From assembly GCA_963766445.1 (NCBI GenBank), contig CAVXZW010000012.1, positions 202,941 to 266,940 on the forward strand: a stretch of DNA of 64,000 nucleotides, given 5' to 3'. This document shows positions 45,838 to 55,925 of the stretch, piece by piece. The notes beneath the pieces are model-generated. The model ran no database searches. It was not told the origin of the DNA and saw only the letters and a list, made by a program, of their open reading frames with translations. Numbering within the stretch: position 1 is the first letter of the stretch; every line of letters starts with the position of its first letter. The position numbers were made by a program, and so were the translations under genes. Origin of the DNA: JAICYJ01 sp963766445. GTDB taxonomy: Bacteria; Actinomycetota; Thermoleophilia; Gaiellales; JAICJC01.

Positions 45838-47751
45838 GCGCGATCGCCCGCCTCGTCAACCACCTCGGCGTCGACGATCTCCTCGTCGCCCTCGGCGGCC
45901 GTGCCGTCATCGCCCGCGGCGCCCGACGGGGCGTCGCCGGCTTGCGTCGTACGTGCCTGCTCGTAGACCAGCTTGCCGAGCTCGTAGGAGGCCTCCTGCA
46001 GCGCCTCCAGCTTGGCCCGGATCTCGGTCGCGTCCTCGGACTCGAGCGAGCCCTTGACCGCGTCGATCTTCGAGCGGATGTCGGTGCGGGTGGCGTCGTC
46101 CAGCCGCTCCTCGTTCTCCTTCAGCGACTTCTCGACGGAGAAGGCGTAGCCCTCGGCCTCGTTGCGGGCCTCGGCCAGGTCCTTCATGCGGCGATCCTCG
46201 TCGGCGTGTGCCTCGGCATCCTTGACCATGCCCTGCACCTCGTCGTCGGACAGCCCGGAGCCGCCCTGGATCTGGATCTTCTGCTCGTTGCCGGTACCCA
46301 TGTCCTTGGCCGACACGTGCATGATGCCGTTGGCGTCGATGTCGAACGCGACCTCGACCTGGGGCACGCCGCGCGGGGCCGGCGGGATGCCGACCAGCTG
46401 GAACTTGCCCAGGGTCTTGTTGTAGGCGGCCATCTCGCGCTCGCCCTGCAGCACGTGGATCTCCACCGACGGCTGCCCGTCCTCCGCGGTCGAGAAGATC
46501 TCGGCCTTGCGGGTGGGGATCGTGGTGTTGCGGTCGATCAGCCGGGTCATGACGCCGCCCTTGGTCTCGATGCCCAGCGACAGCGGGGTCACGTCCAGCA
46601 GCAGCACGTCCTTGACCTCGCCCTTCAGCACGCCGGCCTGGATGGCTGCGCCGATCGCGACCACCTCGTCCGGGTTGACGCCGCGGTGCGGGTCCTTGCC
46701 GATCAACTCCTTGACCTTGTCCTGCACGGCCGGCATGCGGGTCATGCCGCCGACCAGGATCACCTGGTCGATCTGGGAGGCCGAGAGGCCTGCGTCGGAC
46801 AGCGCCTGCTTGGTCGGGCCGACGGTGCGCTCGATCAGGTCATGCGTGAGCTCGCCCAGCTTGGCGCGGGTGAGGGTCGTGTCCAGGTGCTTGGGGCCGT
46901 CCGCATCGGCGGTGATGAACGGCAGGTTGATGTTGGTGGACTGCGTCGTGGACAGCTCGATCTTGGCCTTCTCGCCGGCCTCGTAGAGCCGCTGCAGCGC
47001 CATCGGGTCCTTGCTCAGGTCGATGCCCTGGTCGCGCTTGAACTCGGCCGCCAGCCAGTCGACGATGGCCTTGTCGAAGTTGTCGCCGCCCAGGTGGTTG
47101 TCACCGGAGGTGGCCTTCACCTCGAACACGCCGTCGCCCAGCTCCAGCACCGACACGTCGAAGGTGCCGCCGCCCAGGTCGAAGACGAGGATGGTCTGGT
47201 CGTGCTCCTTGTCGAGGCCGTAGGCCAGCGAGGCCGCGGTCGGCTCGTTGATGATGCGCAGCACCTCGAGGCCGGCGATCTTGCCGGCGTCCTTGGTGGC
47301 GTTGCGCTGGGCGTCGTTGAAGTAGGCGGGGACCGTGATCACGGCCTCGCTGACGGGCTCGCCCAGGTAGGCCTCGGCGTCGGCCTTCAGCTTCTGCAGG
47401 ATCATCGCGGAGATCTCCTGCGGCGGGAAGGTCTTGTCGCCGGCCTGCACGCGAGCGTCGCCGTTGGGGCCGGAGACGACCTCGTAGGGGACGATCTTCT
47501 GCTCCTCGCTGACCTCGGAGGCCTTGCGGCCCATGAAGCGCTTGATCGAGAAGACGGTGTTCTGGGGGTTGCGTGACCGCCTGCCGCTTGGCCGGGGTGC
47601 CGACCAGGCGCTGGCCGTCCTTGGTAAACGCGACCACCGACGGGGTGGTGCGACCGCCCTCGGCGTTGGGGATGACGGTGGGCTCGCCGCCCTCCATCAC
47701 CGCCATGCACGAGTTGGTGGTGCCAAGATCGATGCCAATCACTTTGCTCAT
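45834..47751 (-). CDS. dnaK: DnaK (Hsp70); frameshifted near the N-terminus
   Basis: About 638 residues after correcting a frame change near 47571. The first frame gives KVIGIDLGTTNSCMAVMEGG and GTPAKRQAVT; the second continues NPQNTVFSIKRFMGRKASEV. The ATPase domain has VITVPAYFNDAQRNATKDAG, RIINEPTAASLAYGLD, ILVFDLGGGTFDVS and ILVGGMTRMPAV. The substrate domain carries LLLDVTPLSLGIETKGGVMT and the lid helices, ending in an acidic tail EEIVDAEVVDE. An AAGGAG ribosome-binding site (47761-47766) precedes ATG 47751. It leads the operon dnaK-grpE-dnaJ-hspR-clpB. I see no perfect HAIR or CIRCE element upstream. Confidence 0.94.
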
Positions 47752-47840
47752 ACGGTGCTGCTCCTTGCGGGTTGATTCAGTTGGTCAGATGTAGAAAATC
47801 TCAGTCGAGTTGTAGCAGATTTTTCGGTGTCGGGCCAGTC

Positions 47841-47879
47841 TTGACACGAGAGCGGTTTATACCTAGTCTGTCTAGGTAT
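47841..47879 (+). promoter_or_regulatory. padR promoter with an 8-bp-arm inverted-repeat operator
   Basis: TTGACA (47841-47846) and TAGTCT (47864-47869) are exactly 17 bp apart, and TAGTCT is 8 nt from the padR ATG. The inverted repeat ATACCTAG-TCTGT-CTAGGTAT (47859-47879) covers the -10 box and the start codon, so bound PadR would block its own promoter. Confidence 0.75.
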
Positions 47880-48195
47880 GGGTGCCACCGATTTGCGCGG
47901 ACAGATCGACCTGCTGCTGCTGAGCGTGCTGGTCGCCGAGCCCGCCCACGGATACCGCGTGATCGAGCGGCTGCGTGAGCAGAGCGAGGGAACGTTCGAC
48001 CTGACCGAGGGCACCGTCTACCCCGCACTGCACCGGCTGGAGCGAAGCGGCCTGCTCGAGAGCCACTGGTCGGACGACGCGCCCCGGCGGCGACGGGTGT
48101 ACGCCGTGACGCAGGCGGGCCGCGGCTCGCTGGCGACCAGGCGACGGGACTGGGCGGCGTTCGCGGGAGCGATGCAGACGGTGATCGCACGGTGA
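47878..48195 (+). CDS. PadR-family transcriptional regulator
   Basis: 105 residues with the PadR winged helix. LRGQIDLLLLSVLVAEPAHGYRVIE (in parts), then FDLTEGTVYPALHRLERSGLLES and the wing RRRVYAVTQAGRGSL are diagnostic. It has the short, single C-terminal helix of the subfamily-2 type. It probably represses its own operon through the overlapping inverted repeat, and responds to a ligand or membrane stress. It is GTGA-coupled to a HAAS-type membrane protein, the common PadR partner. Confidence 0.9.
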   Translation: MGATDLRGQIDLLLLSVLVAEPAHGYRVIERLREQSEGTFDLTEGTVYPALHRLERSGLLESHWSDDAPRRRRVYAVTQAGRGSLATRRRDWAAFAGAMQTVIAR

Positions 48196-48872
48196 TCGAG
48201 CGCTGGCTGGCGGAGTTCGACCGCCACCTGCGGGTGCACGGACGGCGCCGTCGTCGAGTGATCGAGGAGCTCGACGCTCACCTGCGCGAGGGCGCCGCGG
48301 CCCACGGTGAGCCGGAGGCGGTGCGCCGGATGGGAGACGCGCGGGCGGTCGCGGAGTCGTTCACCCCACGCGCGGCTGACCGGCTGTTCGAGCAGCGCGA
48401 CCGGCTGGCGGCGCTGCTGATGCTGGCAGCGATGGTGGCCAGCCTGCCTTTGGCGCGCACGCTGGAGCAGTTGGGCCGGCCCGATCGGTCGCACGCCTGG
48501 GCGTGGTTCCTGGCGTTCCTCGCACCGACCGCGGCCGTGGCGCTGGTGTCGTGCCTGGCGGTGCTGTGGCGCCGGCCGCTGGGTGCGCGGCTGGCGGCGC
48601 CGCTGCTAGCCATGGTGGCGGTGACGGCGGCGGTGGTGCTGCTCGACCTGCCGCCGTCACGGGCTGAGTTCCGCACGTACACGGTGGCCGAGACCGCTCA
48701 GACGCGCGTGCAGTGCGCGGCCTCCGATCCGGGCTGCGTCGCCACCGATCACGCGTCCGAGATCCGCATCAACTACTCACTGGGTGCGCTGGCGCTGGCC
48801 GGCTTCTACCTATGGGCCGTCACCGGCTGGACGCCACGCCGGCGCGACAGGCGACGGCGGGCCATCGCCTGA
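48192..48872 (+). CDS. HAAS/DUF1700-type membrane partner of PadR
   Basis: 226 residues. The N-terminal soluble domain is the HAAS pattern, WLAEFDRHLRVHGRRRRRVIEELDAHLREG (in parts), with EAVRRMGDARAVAESF. About four membrane helices follow, starting LLMLAAMVASLPL, and one extracytoplasmic loop holds two Cys (VQCAASDPGC). Such proteins form sensor-regulator pairs with PadR. The GTG overlaps the padR stop. The 3' end overlaps antisense with the GT-C gene by 63 bp. Confidence 0.76.
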   Translation: MIERWLAEFDRHLRVHGRRRRRVIEELDAHLREGAAAHGEPEAVRRMGDARAVAESFTPRAADRLFEQRDRLAALLMLAAMVASLPLARTLEQLGRPDRSHAWAWFLAFLAPTAAVALVSCLAVLWRRPLGARLAAPLLAMVAVTAAVVLLDLPPSRAEFRTYTVAETAQTRVQCAASDPGCVATDHASEIRINYSLGALALAGFYLWAVTGWTPRRRDRRRRAIA

Positions 48873-50288
48873 TCGCTCCCCGGCGGGAGCCTCCCGCAGC
48901 GGCGGCTCCTCCGCGGGCACGCCCGCCCACCAGGGCAGCGCGATGTCGCCCAGCGCCCGCTCCGCCAGCAGCGGCAGCACGACGAGCGTCAGCACCTGCA
49001 CCGTGGTGACCGTCCGCGACGCCGATTCGGACAGCAGCGGGTGCAGCGCGACCGTGTGGTTCCAGTACACGAACGTGAGCGCCGCGAGCAGCCCGAAGAA
49101 CGTGACCAGGTAGGCGGCCGCCAGCTCGCGGTTCCGCCCGCGCAGCAGCATCACCACCGCGCAGGCCAACGCCAGCGGCACCACCCCCGCCCACGTCCAG
49201 GCCACCACCGAACGCGTCAGCGACCGCAGGATCGTGGGCAGATCGCCGGCCTGGTCGATCATGCGGCCCAGGGACGGTTGCACGATCCGCGAATGCAGAT
49301 CGTGCGCGTTCGCGTACAGCTGCCAGGGAGCGGCGGTCGCGATCACGGCCACGGCCGCGACGGCGGCGTCGCGCAGCGATCGCCACTGCCGTCGGCTGAC
49401 CAGCAGCAGCCCCACCAGCACGAACACGAGGCCCGTGTTCGCCGTCGCCTCGACCTTGGTCGCAAGCGAGCCCGCCAGGAACACGCTGCCCAGCGCCAGA
49501 TCTCTGCGCGCCCCGCCGGCCAGCCAGATCCCGACCAGCACCGCGCCGGCGACCCAGGTGCAGGCGACGGTCATGTCCCACGGCCCGTACAGGGTGCGTA
49601 TCTGAAGCCCGGGCGACGCGGCCACGGCAGTGAGACCGGCCGCCAGCACGACGGGATTCGCGTAGGGGCGCAGCACCACCCACATCGCGGCCACGAACGT
49701 GATCAGCACCAGGGCGAACTGGACGTGCACGAAGACCGTGTCCACGCGGCCCATCGCGTGGTTGTCGAGCGCATTCAGCGCCGGCAGCCCCAGCGGATAC
49801 TCGCGGTGGGTGTTGAGGTAGGCGGTGCTGAAGAACCGGTCGTCAAGGGCGCCCCTGAAGGCGCCCCCGTGGCCGGTGAGCAGCCGCGCCTTCTGCGCCC
49901 AGTCCAGCTGCCAGTCGATCTCGGCCGCACGCTTGGTGCTGGCCTGCGCCAACAGCAGCCCGCACGGCACGGCGGAGGCGGCGGCCAGCAGCAGGCCGTC
50001 GCGCCCCAGCGCCCCGCCTCGTGGCTCGCGGCGCCGGCGATCGACCGCCACCCCCAGTGCCAGCGCGACAGCCGTCATCACGACCAGCACCTGCGGCGTG
50101 GGCGCGAACCCCGCGTACAGCAACGGCGGCATCAACGCCAGGTAGAGGGCGATGCCCGTGAACGGGCTGAGCACCAGCGCTCCCGCGGTCCCGGCCGCAC
50201 GCCAGCTGCCGATCACGAGCAGCGCTCCCGCACCCAGCCCTGCCAGCATCAGGTTGACAGCGACCAGCCCCGCCGCCTCGCGTATCAC
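48810..50288 (-). CDS. Polytopic membrane protein, GT-C glycosyltransferase-like
   Basis: 492 residues with about 11 helices. The first loop contains STKRAAEIDWQLDWAQKARLL, where the acidic Asp may be catalytic, followed by FFSTAYLNTHREYPLGLPAL, a motif of PMT/ArnT-like enzymes. Mid-protein helices (VFVHVQFALVLITFVAAMWVV, in parts) and a disordered Pro/Gly-rich C-terminus follow. It shares GTGA with a 152-residue membrane protein that may be its partner. Donor and acceptor are unknown. Confidence 0.68.
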   Translation of the reverse strand: MIREAAGLVAVNLMLAGLGAGALLVIGSWRAAGTAGALVLSPFTGIALYLALMPPLLYAGFAPTPQVLVVMTAVALALGVAVDRRRREPRGGALGRDGLLLAAASAVPCGLLLAQASTKRAAEIDWQLDWAQKARLLTGHGGAFRGALDDRFFSTAYLNTHREYPLGLPALNALDNHAMGRVDTVFVHVQFALVLITFVAAMWVVLRPYANPVVLAAGLTAVAASPGLQIRTLYGPWDMTVACTWVAGAVLVGIWLAGGARRDLALGSVFLAGSLATKVEATANTGLVFVLVGLLLVSRRQWRSLRDAAVAAVAVIATAAPWQLYANAHDLHSRIVQPSLGRMIDQAGDLPTILRSLTRSVVAWTWAGVVPLALACAVVMLLRGRNRELAAAYLVTFFGLLAALTFVYWNHTVALHPLLSESASRTVTTVQVLTLVVLPLLAERALGDIALPWWAGVPAEEPPLREAPAGERSGDGPPSPVAPAWRPAGDGP

Positions 50289-50743
50289 CGGTGCACCAGC
50301 CAGTTGTCTCCGAACCGCCAGCTGCGGGTGCCGGTGACGCCGGCCTGCTGCGGAGTGCCGCCCAGCACCAGCACCCAGCGCGTCTGCGACGGCTCGACGC
50401 GGATCCGGGGAGCCAGCACGTAGCGCAGCCAGAACGAGCCTCCCTGCGGAGTGACCGGCACCATCGCGTAGGTGTCACCCGGAGGGATCCGGCTGATCGC
50501 CGCACGGGCGAGATCCTCGTATCCGCGTTTGCGATAGGCCGCCGGTGCCTGATCGAGCGCCGGCGAGGCGTGCGGTAGGCCGTTCAGGTGCCTGGCCCGC
50601 GCTTCGACGGACTGGTAGGTCGACACGGCCATCACCAGGGCCAGGGCGATCACGGCCAACGACGCGGCCAGGTGCCGGCGCCAAAGGCCTACGCCGAGGA
50701 CGGCCAACCCGATACACACCGCTCCCACGGCGAACACGCTCAT
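50285..50743 (-). CDS. Small membrane-anchored protein, operon partner of the GT-C gene
   Basis: 152 residues. Two N-terminal helices (SVFAVGAVCIGLAVLGVGLW and AASLAVIALALVMAVSTYQS) are followed by an extracytoplasmic domain of about 90 residues with DTYAMVPVTPQGGSFWLRYV and TRWVLVLGG. The layout resembles the C-terminal domains of the large GT-C proteins at 25-29 kb, as if that domain were split off here. TAGGAT lies exactly 7 nt before ATG 50743, a leaderless start. The stop overlaps the GT-C start. Confidence 0.68.
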   Translation of the reverse strand: MSVFAVGAVCIGLAVLGVGLWRRHLAASLAVIALALVMAVSTYQSVEARARHLNGLPHASPALDQAPAAYRKRGYEDLARAAISRIPPGDTYAMVPVTPQGGSFWLRYVLAPRIRVEPSQTRWVLVLGGTPQQAGVTGTRSWRFGDNWLVHR

Positions 50744-50750
50744 CGCGGCG

Positions 50751-50756
50751 ATCCTA
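50751..50756 (-). promoter_or_regulatory. -10-like box TAGGAT for the GT-C operon
   Basis: Read on the minus strand, TAGGAT is followed by CGCCGCG and then ATG 50743. This is the 7-nt spacing seen at argC, psuK, the zinc-ribbon gene and the PIP-synthase gene. Confidence 0.55.
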
Positions 50757-50847
50757 GATGATTGGGTAGCGGTCGATGACCGGACCACGCCGGGCCGGCC
50801 GGCGGCCCTCAGGTGGTCTGATACTGTCTCGCACCCCGCTAGCAGCC

Positions 50848-51534
50848 ATGGCCAGAACGCTCTCCGTCCTGATACCGATCTACAACGAGGAACGTGCCCT
50901 GACGGCGCTGCTCGACGCCGTCGAGCAGCGACCGGAGGTATCCGAGATCGTGATCGTGGACGACGGCTCCACCGACGGCACGCCGGAGATCCTCGCCGCC
51001 CGCACGTTCACGCGCCCCACCCAGGTGATCCGCCATCCCCGCAACAGCGGCAAGGGCAGCGCGATCCGCACGGCGATCGCCGCCGCCGGCTCCGAGCTGG
51101 CGCTGATACAGGACGCCGACCTGGAGTACGACCCGGCCGACTACCCGGCGTTGCTGGCGCCGTTCGAACGACACGGGGTGACGGTGGTGTTCGGCAGCCG
51201 CAGCTTCTCGTCGCACTCCGCCTATTCGTTCTGGTTCGTGATGGGAAACAAGCTGGTCACGCTGTGGACGAACCTGCTGTTCAACTCCTACATCAGCGAC
51301 ATGGAGACGTGCTACAAGGTGATGTCGCTGGACACGTGGCGGTCCCTGAAGCTGAGGGCGAACCGGTTCGACATCGAGCCGGAGATCACCGCGAAGCTGC
51401 TGCGCTCCGGACACCGCATCTACGAGGTGCCGATCTCCTACGTGGCCCGCGGGCGCGACGAGGGCAAGAAGCTGACCTGGCGGGACGGCGTGGCCGCACT
51501 GATGGTGCTATCCCGGATCCGCCTGTTCCGCTGA
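50848..51534 (+). CDS. GT2 glycosyltransferase, dolichyl-phosphate mannose synthase-like
   Basis: 228 residues, GT-A fold. It has LSVLIPIYNEERALTALLDAV, EIVIVDDGSTDGTPEIL, HPRNSGKGSAIRTAIAAAG, the DxD-like LIQDADLEYDPADYP and SDMETCYKVMSLDTW. FDIEPEITAKLLRSGHRIYEVPI is typical of the DPM1/GtrB group, without the C-terminal membrane helices. It transfers a sugar from a nucleotide to a polyprenyl phosphate, supplying GT-C enzymes such as the neighbouring one. ATG 50848 begins the fold. Confidence 0.86.
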   Translation: MARTLSVLIPIYNEERALTALLDAVEQRPEVSEIVIVDDGSTDGTPEILAARTFTRPTQVIRHPRNSGKGSAIRTAIAAAGSELALIQDADLEYDPADYPALLAPFERHGVTVVFGSRSFSSHSAYSFWFVMGNKLVTLWTNLLFNSYISDMETCYKVMSLDTWRSLKLRANRFDIEPEITAKLLRSGHRIYEVPISYVARGRDEGKKLTWRDGVAALMVLSRIRLFR

Positions 51535-52229
51535 CCGACCGGCAGGACGCACCGTCCGGCCGGCGACCACGGTCGCGCCGAAGGGGCACAGGTCGAGCAG
51601 CACGCAGGCGTCGCAGCGCGGCCGCCGCGCCTTGCAGGTGCGACGGCCGTGCTCGATCAGCAGCAGGTGCGCCTCCAGCATCCGCTCGGGCGGCGTGATG
51701 GCCGTCAGCAGCGGATGGGCGGCTTCGGCGCTCACCCGCGGGGCGATCAGACCCAGCCGCAGCGCGATCCGGTGGATGTGCGTATCCACCGGCATCACCG
51801 GCATGCCCAGCGAGAACAGGAGCACGCAGCTGGCGGTCTTCGCCCCCACCCCCGGCAGCGCCGTCAGGAAGGCCATCGCCGCCTCCGGCTGCTGCCCCGC
51901 CAGCCAGCCCAGGTCGAGCCCGTCCGGCGACGCCGCCAGCTGGGCCAGAATCGCCTGGATCCGCGGCGCCTTCTGGTTGGCCAGGCCGCCCGGCCGCAGC
52001 ACCGCCACCAGCTGCGCCGGTGAGGCCTCCAGCACGTCCTGCCAGCGCGGGTAGCGCTCCCGCATCGCCGCGTACGCGCGCTCGCAGTTGATGTCGCTGG
52101 TGTTCTGTGACAGCACCGTCAGGATCAGCTCGTCCAGCGGCGCCAGCGCCCGGCGCGGCCGTACGCCGTAGGCGGCGCGCAGCCGGTCGAGGATGGCTGG
52201 AAACGGCGCGACGGGTACTCTTTCAACGG

Positions 52230-52239
<10 letters not shown>
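51508..52239 (-). CDS. Endonuclease III-like DNA glycosylase/AP lyase
   Basis: 243 residues. It has LDELILTVLSQNTSDINCER, LRPGGLANQKAPRIQAIL, and the helix-hairpin-helix LPGVGAKTASCVLLFSLG with catalytic Lys, then PVDTHIHRIALRLGL with catalytic Asp. The iron-sulfur cluster motif C-x6-C-x2-C-x5-C is present as CKARRPRCDACVLLDLC. It removes oxidised pyrimidines. The only usable starts, GTG 52239 or 52257, lie inside the divergent moaA gene, so their 5' ends overlap. The 3' end overlaps the GT2 gene by 27 bp. Confidence 0.86.
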
Positions 52240-53243
<1,004 letters not shown>

Positions 53244-53282
53244 CGCACCGGCTCGGGCGGCTGCTCGATCCGTCACATCGGG

Positions 53283-53288
53283 TACCAT
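53283..53288 (+). promoter_or_regulatory. -10-like box TACCAT for the PAP2 gene
   Basis: TACCAT is followed by six bases and ATG 53295, the window's recurrent leaderless spacing. No -35 match is seen. Confidence 0.45.
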
Positions 53289-53294
53289 CCCCCA

Positions 53295-54086
53295 ATGGCG
53301 ACGCTGGCCTCTGCACGGACCAGGGAACGTGTGCGAGTGCTTCCCAAGGGATGGCCTGACTTCCTTTTGCAGCTCGGGCTGTTCGCCGTCGCGGACCTAC
53401 TGTACGAGATCTCCCGCACCCTCGCCAAAGGCGATCTGGCGGTCGCATTCGTGCACGCGCGCGACGTCGTCTCGGTCGAGAAGAGCATCGGCATCTTCAC
53501 GGAGCTGGACGTCCAGCACTGGGCGCTGGCGCGGCCGTGGGTGCTCGACGTGGCCAACATCACCTACTTCCACGCGCACTTCGCGGTCACCACCTGCTTC
53601 ATGTTCTGGCTGTACCTGCGCCGCAACCACTTCTACTACTTCGTGCGCAACATCGTCTTCTCGGCGATGGCGCTGGCCCTGATCGGCTACGTCCTGTTCC
53701 CGACCGCGCCGCCGCGGATGCTCACTGACCTCGGCTTCATCGACACGCTCGAGAAGACGGCCGACGTGAACTTCAACACCGGCGCCGTGTCGCTGCTCTC
53801 GAACCCGTTCGCCGCCGTGCCCAGCGTGCACACCTGCTTCTCGCTGATCATCGGCGCCAGCTGCTTCTTCCTGGTGCGCCGGCCCGCCATCCGCGTGATC
53901 TGGCTGCTCTACCCCTGTCTGATCGTGTTCTCGATCGTGGCAACCGGCAACCACTTCTGGCTGGACGCGATCCTGGGCGCCTGCCTGGCCGGCGTCGCCC
54001 TCGGCGTCGCCTGGACGATCGAGCGCTTCCACCCCACGCTGCCGGCCTCGGCCCGCCATCGGCTGCGGCTTGATCCCGCCTCCTGA
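53295..54086 (+). CDS. PAP2/Aur1-like membrane phosphatase or inositolphosphotransferase
   Basis: 263 residues with about six helices. The active-site blocks are YVLFPTAPPRMLTDLGF, VPSVHTCFSLIIG and ATGNHFWLDAILGACL, matching the PAP2 C1-C3 motifs as found in the Aur1/PAP2_3 group, with His of SVHT and NHFWLD catalytic. It is 55 bp upstream of the PIP-synthase gene. A plausible role is dephosphorylating phosphatidylinositol phosphate or transferring inositol phosphate (inference from motif group and neighbours). Confidence 0.82.
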   Translation: MATLASARTRERVRVLPKGWPDFLLQLGLFAVADLLYEISRTLAKGDLAVAFVHARDVVSVEKSIGIFTELDVQHWALARPWVLDVANITYFHAHFAVTTCFMFWLYLRRNHFYYFVRNIVFSAMALALIGYVLFPTAPPRMLTDLGFIDTLEKTADVNFNTGAVSLLSNPFAAVPSVHTCFSLIIGASCFFLVRRPAIRVIWLLYPCLIVFSIVATGNHFWLDAILGACLAGVALGVAWTIERFHPTLPASARHRLRLDPAS

Positions 54087-54127
54087 CCGGGATTCGCGGC
54101 ACCGCATGCACGTGATAGCGCGCGTGG

Positions 54128-54133
54128 TATAGT
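54128..54133 (+). promoter_or_regulatory. -10 box TATAGT for the inositol-phospholipid operon
   Basis: TATAGT is followed by ACGTGCG and ATG 54141. GCACGT (54108-54113) and ACGTGC (54134-54139) form an inverted repeat around the box and may be an operator. Confidence 0.6.
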
Positions 54134-54140
54134 ACGTGCG

Positions 54141-54761
54141 ATGACCACCTCGCTCGCGCGTCTCAAGGACGGGTATACCAACGGCGGGCGCAGCGTCGCG
54201 CTGCGCTTCATGCAGAGCTTCCGCAGCATCCCGCTCACCCCCAACCAGCTCACCACCGGCGGGTTCCTGCTGAACGTGGCGGCCGGCGTGCTGATCTACG
54301 AGCAGCACTGGGTGTGGGCGACCGTGGTGTTCGTGGCCGGCTCCGTGATCGACGCACTCGACGGCGCGCTGGCCCGGGCGCACGACAAGATGACCCCGTT
54401 CGGCGGCTTCCTCGATTCGACCCTCGACCGCATGAGCGAGGGCGTGATCCTGGGTGCCATCGCCCTGGTGCTGGCCGACCAGGGCCACACCCTTGCCCTG
54501 GCCTGCGTGTTCGTGGCGCTGGTGGGATCATTCCTGGTCAGCTACACCCGCGCCAAGGCCGAGGCGCTGGGCCTGAAGGGCGACGTCGGCCTGATGGCTC
54601 GTGCCGAGCGGATCGTGCTGTTGGCCGTGGTGCTGCCGTTCGCCGGCGTGGGCAGCGTGCTGCCCTACGCGGTCTACATCCTGGCCGCCCTGACGTCGAT
54701 CACCGTCGTCCAGCGCATCGCCTACGTACGCACACAACTGAACGCGAAATCGGAGGGATAG
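54141..54761 (+). CDS. CDP-alcohol phosphatidyltransferase, probable PIP synthase
   Basis: 206 residues with six helices. The family signature D-x2-D-G-x2-A-R-x8-G-x3-D-x3-D is complete as DALDGALARAHDKMTPFGGF followed by LDSTLD. FMQSFRSIPLTPNQLT precedes it, and TRAKAEALG follows, as in actinobacterial phosphatidylinositol-phosphate synthases. It would join CDP-diacylglycerol with inositol 3-phosphate. The next gene, 2 bp downstream, makes that inositol phosphate, which supports PIP rather than PG or cardiolipin synthesis. Confidence 0.86.
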   Translation: MTTSLARLKDGYTNGGRSVALRFMQSFRSIPLTPNQLTTGGFLLNVAAGVLIYEQHWVWATVVFVAGSVIDALDGALARAHDKMTPFGGFLDSTLDRMSEGVILGAIALVLADQGHTLALACVFVALVGSFLVSYTRAKAEALGLKGDVGLMARAERIVLLAVVLPFAGVGSVLPYAVYILAALTSITVVQRIAYVRTQLNAKSEG

Positions 54762-54763
54762 GT

Positions 54764-55918
54764 ATGGCCGAAACGGCCTCGCAAAACGGACATCGCGCCT
54801 CGAGCGGAAAGGTGCGCGTCGCCGTCGTCGGCGTCGGCAACTGCGCCTCGTCGTTCGTCCAGGGCGTCCAGTACTACCAGAACGCCAAGGCCGGCGAGAG
54901 CGTGCCCGGCCTGATGCACGTCGACCTGGGCGGATACCACATCTCGGACATCGAGTTCAGCGCCGCATTCGACATCGACGCCGACAAGGTCGGCAAGGAT
55001 CTGTCGCAGGCGATCTTCAGCGGACAGAACAACACCGTCAAGTTCTCCGACGTGCCCAAGCTGGACGTGCCGGTCTACCGCGGCATGACCCACGACGGCA
55101 TCGGCAAGTACCTGTCGCAGGTGATCACGAAGGCTCCCGGCGAGACCGCCGACGTCGTCAAGATCCTGCAGGACACCAAGACCGACGTGGTCGTCAGCTA
55201 CCTGCCGGTCGGCTCCGAGGAGGCGACCAAGTGGTACGTCGAGCAGGTGCTCGCGGCCGGCTGCGGCTTCGTCAACTGCATCCCCGTGTTCATCGCCCGC
55301 GAGCCCTACTGGCGCCGCCGCTTCGAGGAGAAGGGCCTGCCCATCGTCGGCGACGACATCAAGTCGCAGGTCGGCGCCACGATCGTCCACCGCAAGCTGG
55401 CGCGCCTGTTCCAGGAGCGAGGCGTGCTGCTGGAGCGCACCCACCAGCTGAACGTAGGCGGCAACACCGACTTCCTGAACATGCTCGAGCGTGAGCGCCT
55501 GGAGAGCAAGAAGATCTCCAAGACCAACGCGGTCACGTCGCAGCTCGACCACGACCTCGGTGCCAAGAACGTCCACATCGGCCCGTCCGATCACGTCGCC
55601 TGGCTGGAGGATCGCAAGTGGGCTTACATCCGCCTCGAGGGCCGCTCGTTCGGCGACGTGCCCCTCAACATCGAGCTCAAGCTCGAGGTGGTCGACTCCC
55701 CCAACTCGGCCGGCATCGTGATCGACGCCGTGCGCTGCGCCAAGCTGGCGCTCGACAACGGCATCGGCGGCGCGCTCGAGTGGCCGTCCGCCTACTTCAT
55801 GAAGTCGCCCCCGGTGCAGCACCCGGACGACGAGTGCCACACGCAGGTCGAGACGTTCATCGAGAAGTACACGCCCAAGAAGTCGGGCACCAAGGAGAAG
55901 GCCGCGGCCAAGGGCTGA
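54764..55918 (+). CDS. ino1: Ino1, myo-inositol-1(3)-phosphate synthase
   Basis: 384 residues. It opens with VRVAVVGVGNCASSFVQGV, and has SDIEFSAAFDIDADKVGKDL, VVSYLPVGSEEATKWYVEQ, FVNCIPVFIA, and the catalytic lysine region GDDIKSQVGATIVHR. TNAVTSQLDHDLGAKNVHIGPSDH (in parts) and GFxxxPLNIELKLEVVDSPNSAG-type motifs confirm the actinobacterial class. It cyclises glucose 6-phosphate using NAD. A GGAGG site precedes ATG 54764. It supplies the PIP synthase encoded just upstream. Confidence 0.95.
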   Translation: MAETASQNGHRASSGKVRVAVVGVGNCASSFVQGVQYYQNAKAGESVPGLMHVDLGGYHISDIEFSAAFDIDADKVGKDLSQAIFSGQNNTVKFSDVPKLDVPVYRGMTHDGIGKYLSQVITKAPGETADVVKILQDTKTDVVVSYLPVGSEEATKWYVEQVLAAGCGFVNCIPVFIAREPYWRRRFEEKGLPIVGDDIKSQVGATIVHRKLARLFQERGVLLERTHQLNVGGNTDFLNMLERERLESKKISKTNAVTSQLDHDLGAKNVHIGPSDHVAWLEDRKWAYIRLEGRSFGDVPLNIELKLEVVDSPNSAGIVIDAVRCAKLALDNGIGGALEWPSAYFMKSPPVQHPDDECHTQVETFIEKYTPKKSGTKEKAAAKG

Positions 55919-55925
55919 GGCCGGC

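Noticed and set aside
45408..47576. 722-codon open frame opposite dnaK/grpE
   Set aside because: Antisense shadow of two of the most conserved proteins known; composition is typical of an artefact.
47752..47840. HAIR or CIRCE element before dnaK
   Set aside because: HspR is encoded in the operon, so I looked for CTTGAGT-N7-ACTCAAG and the CIRCE repeat; neither is present in recognisable form.
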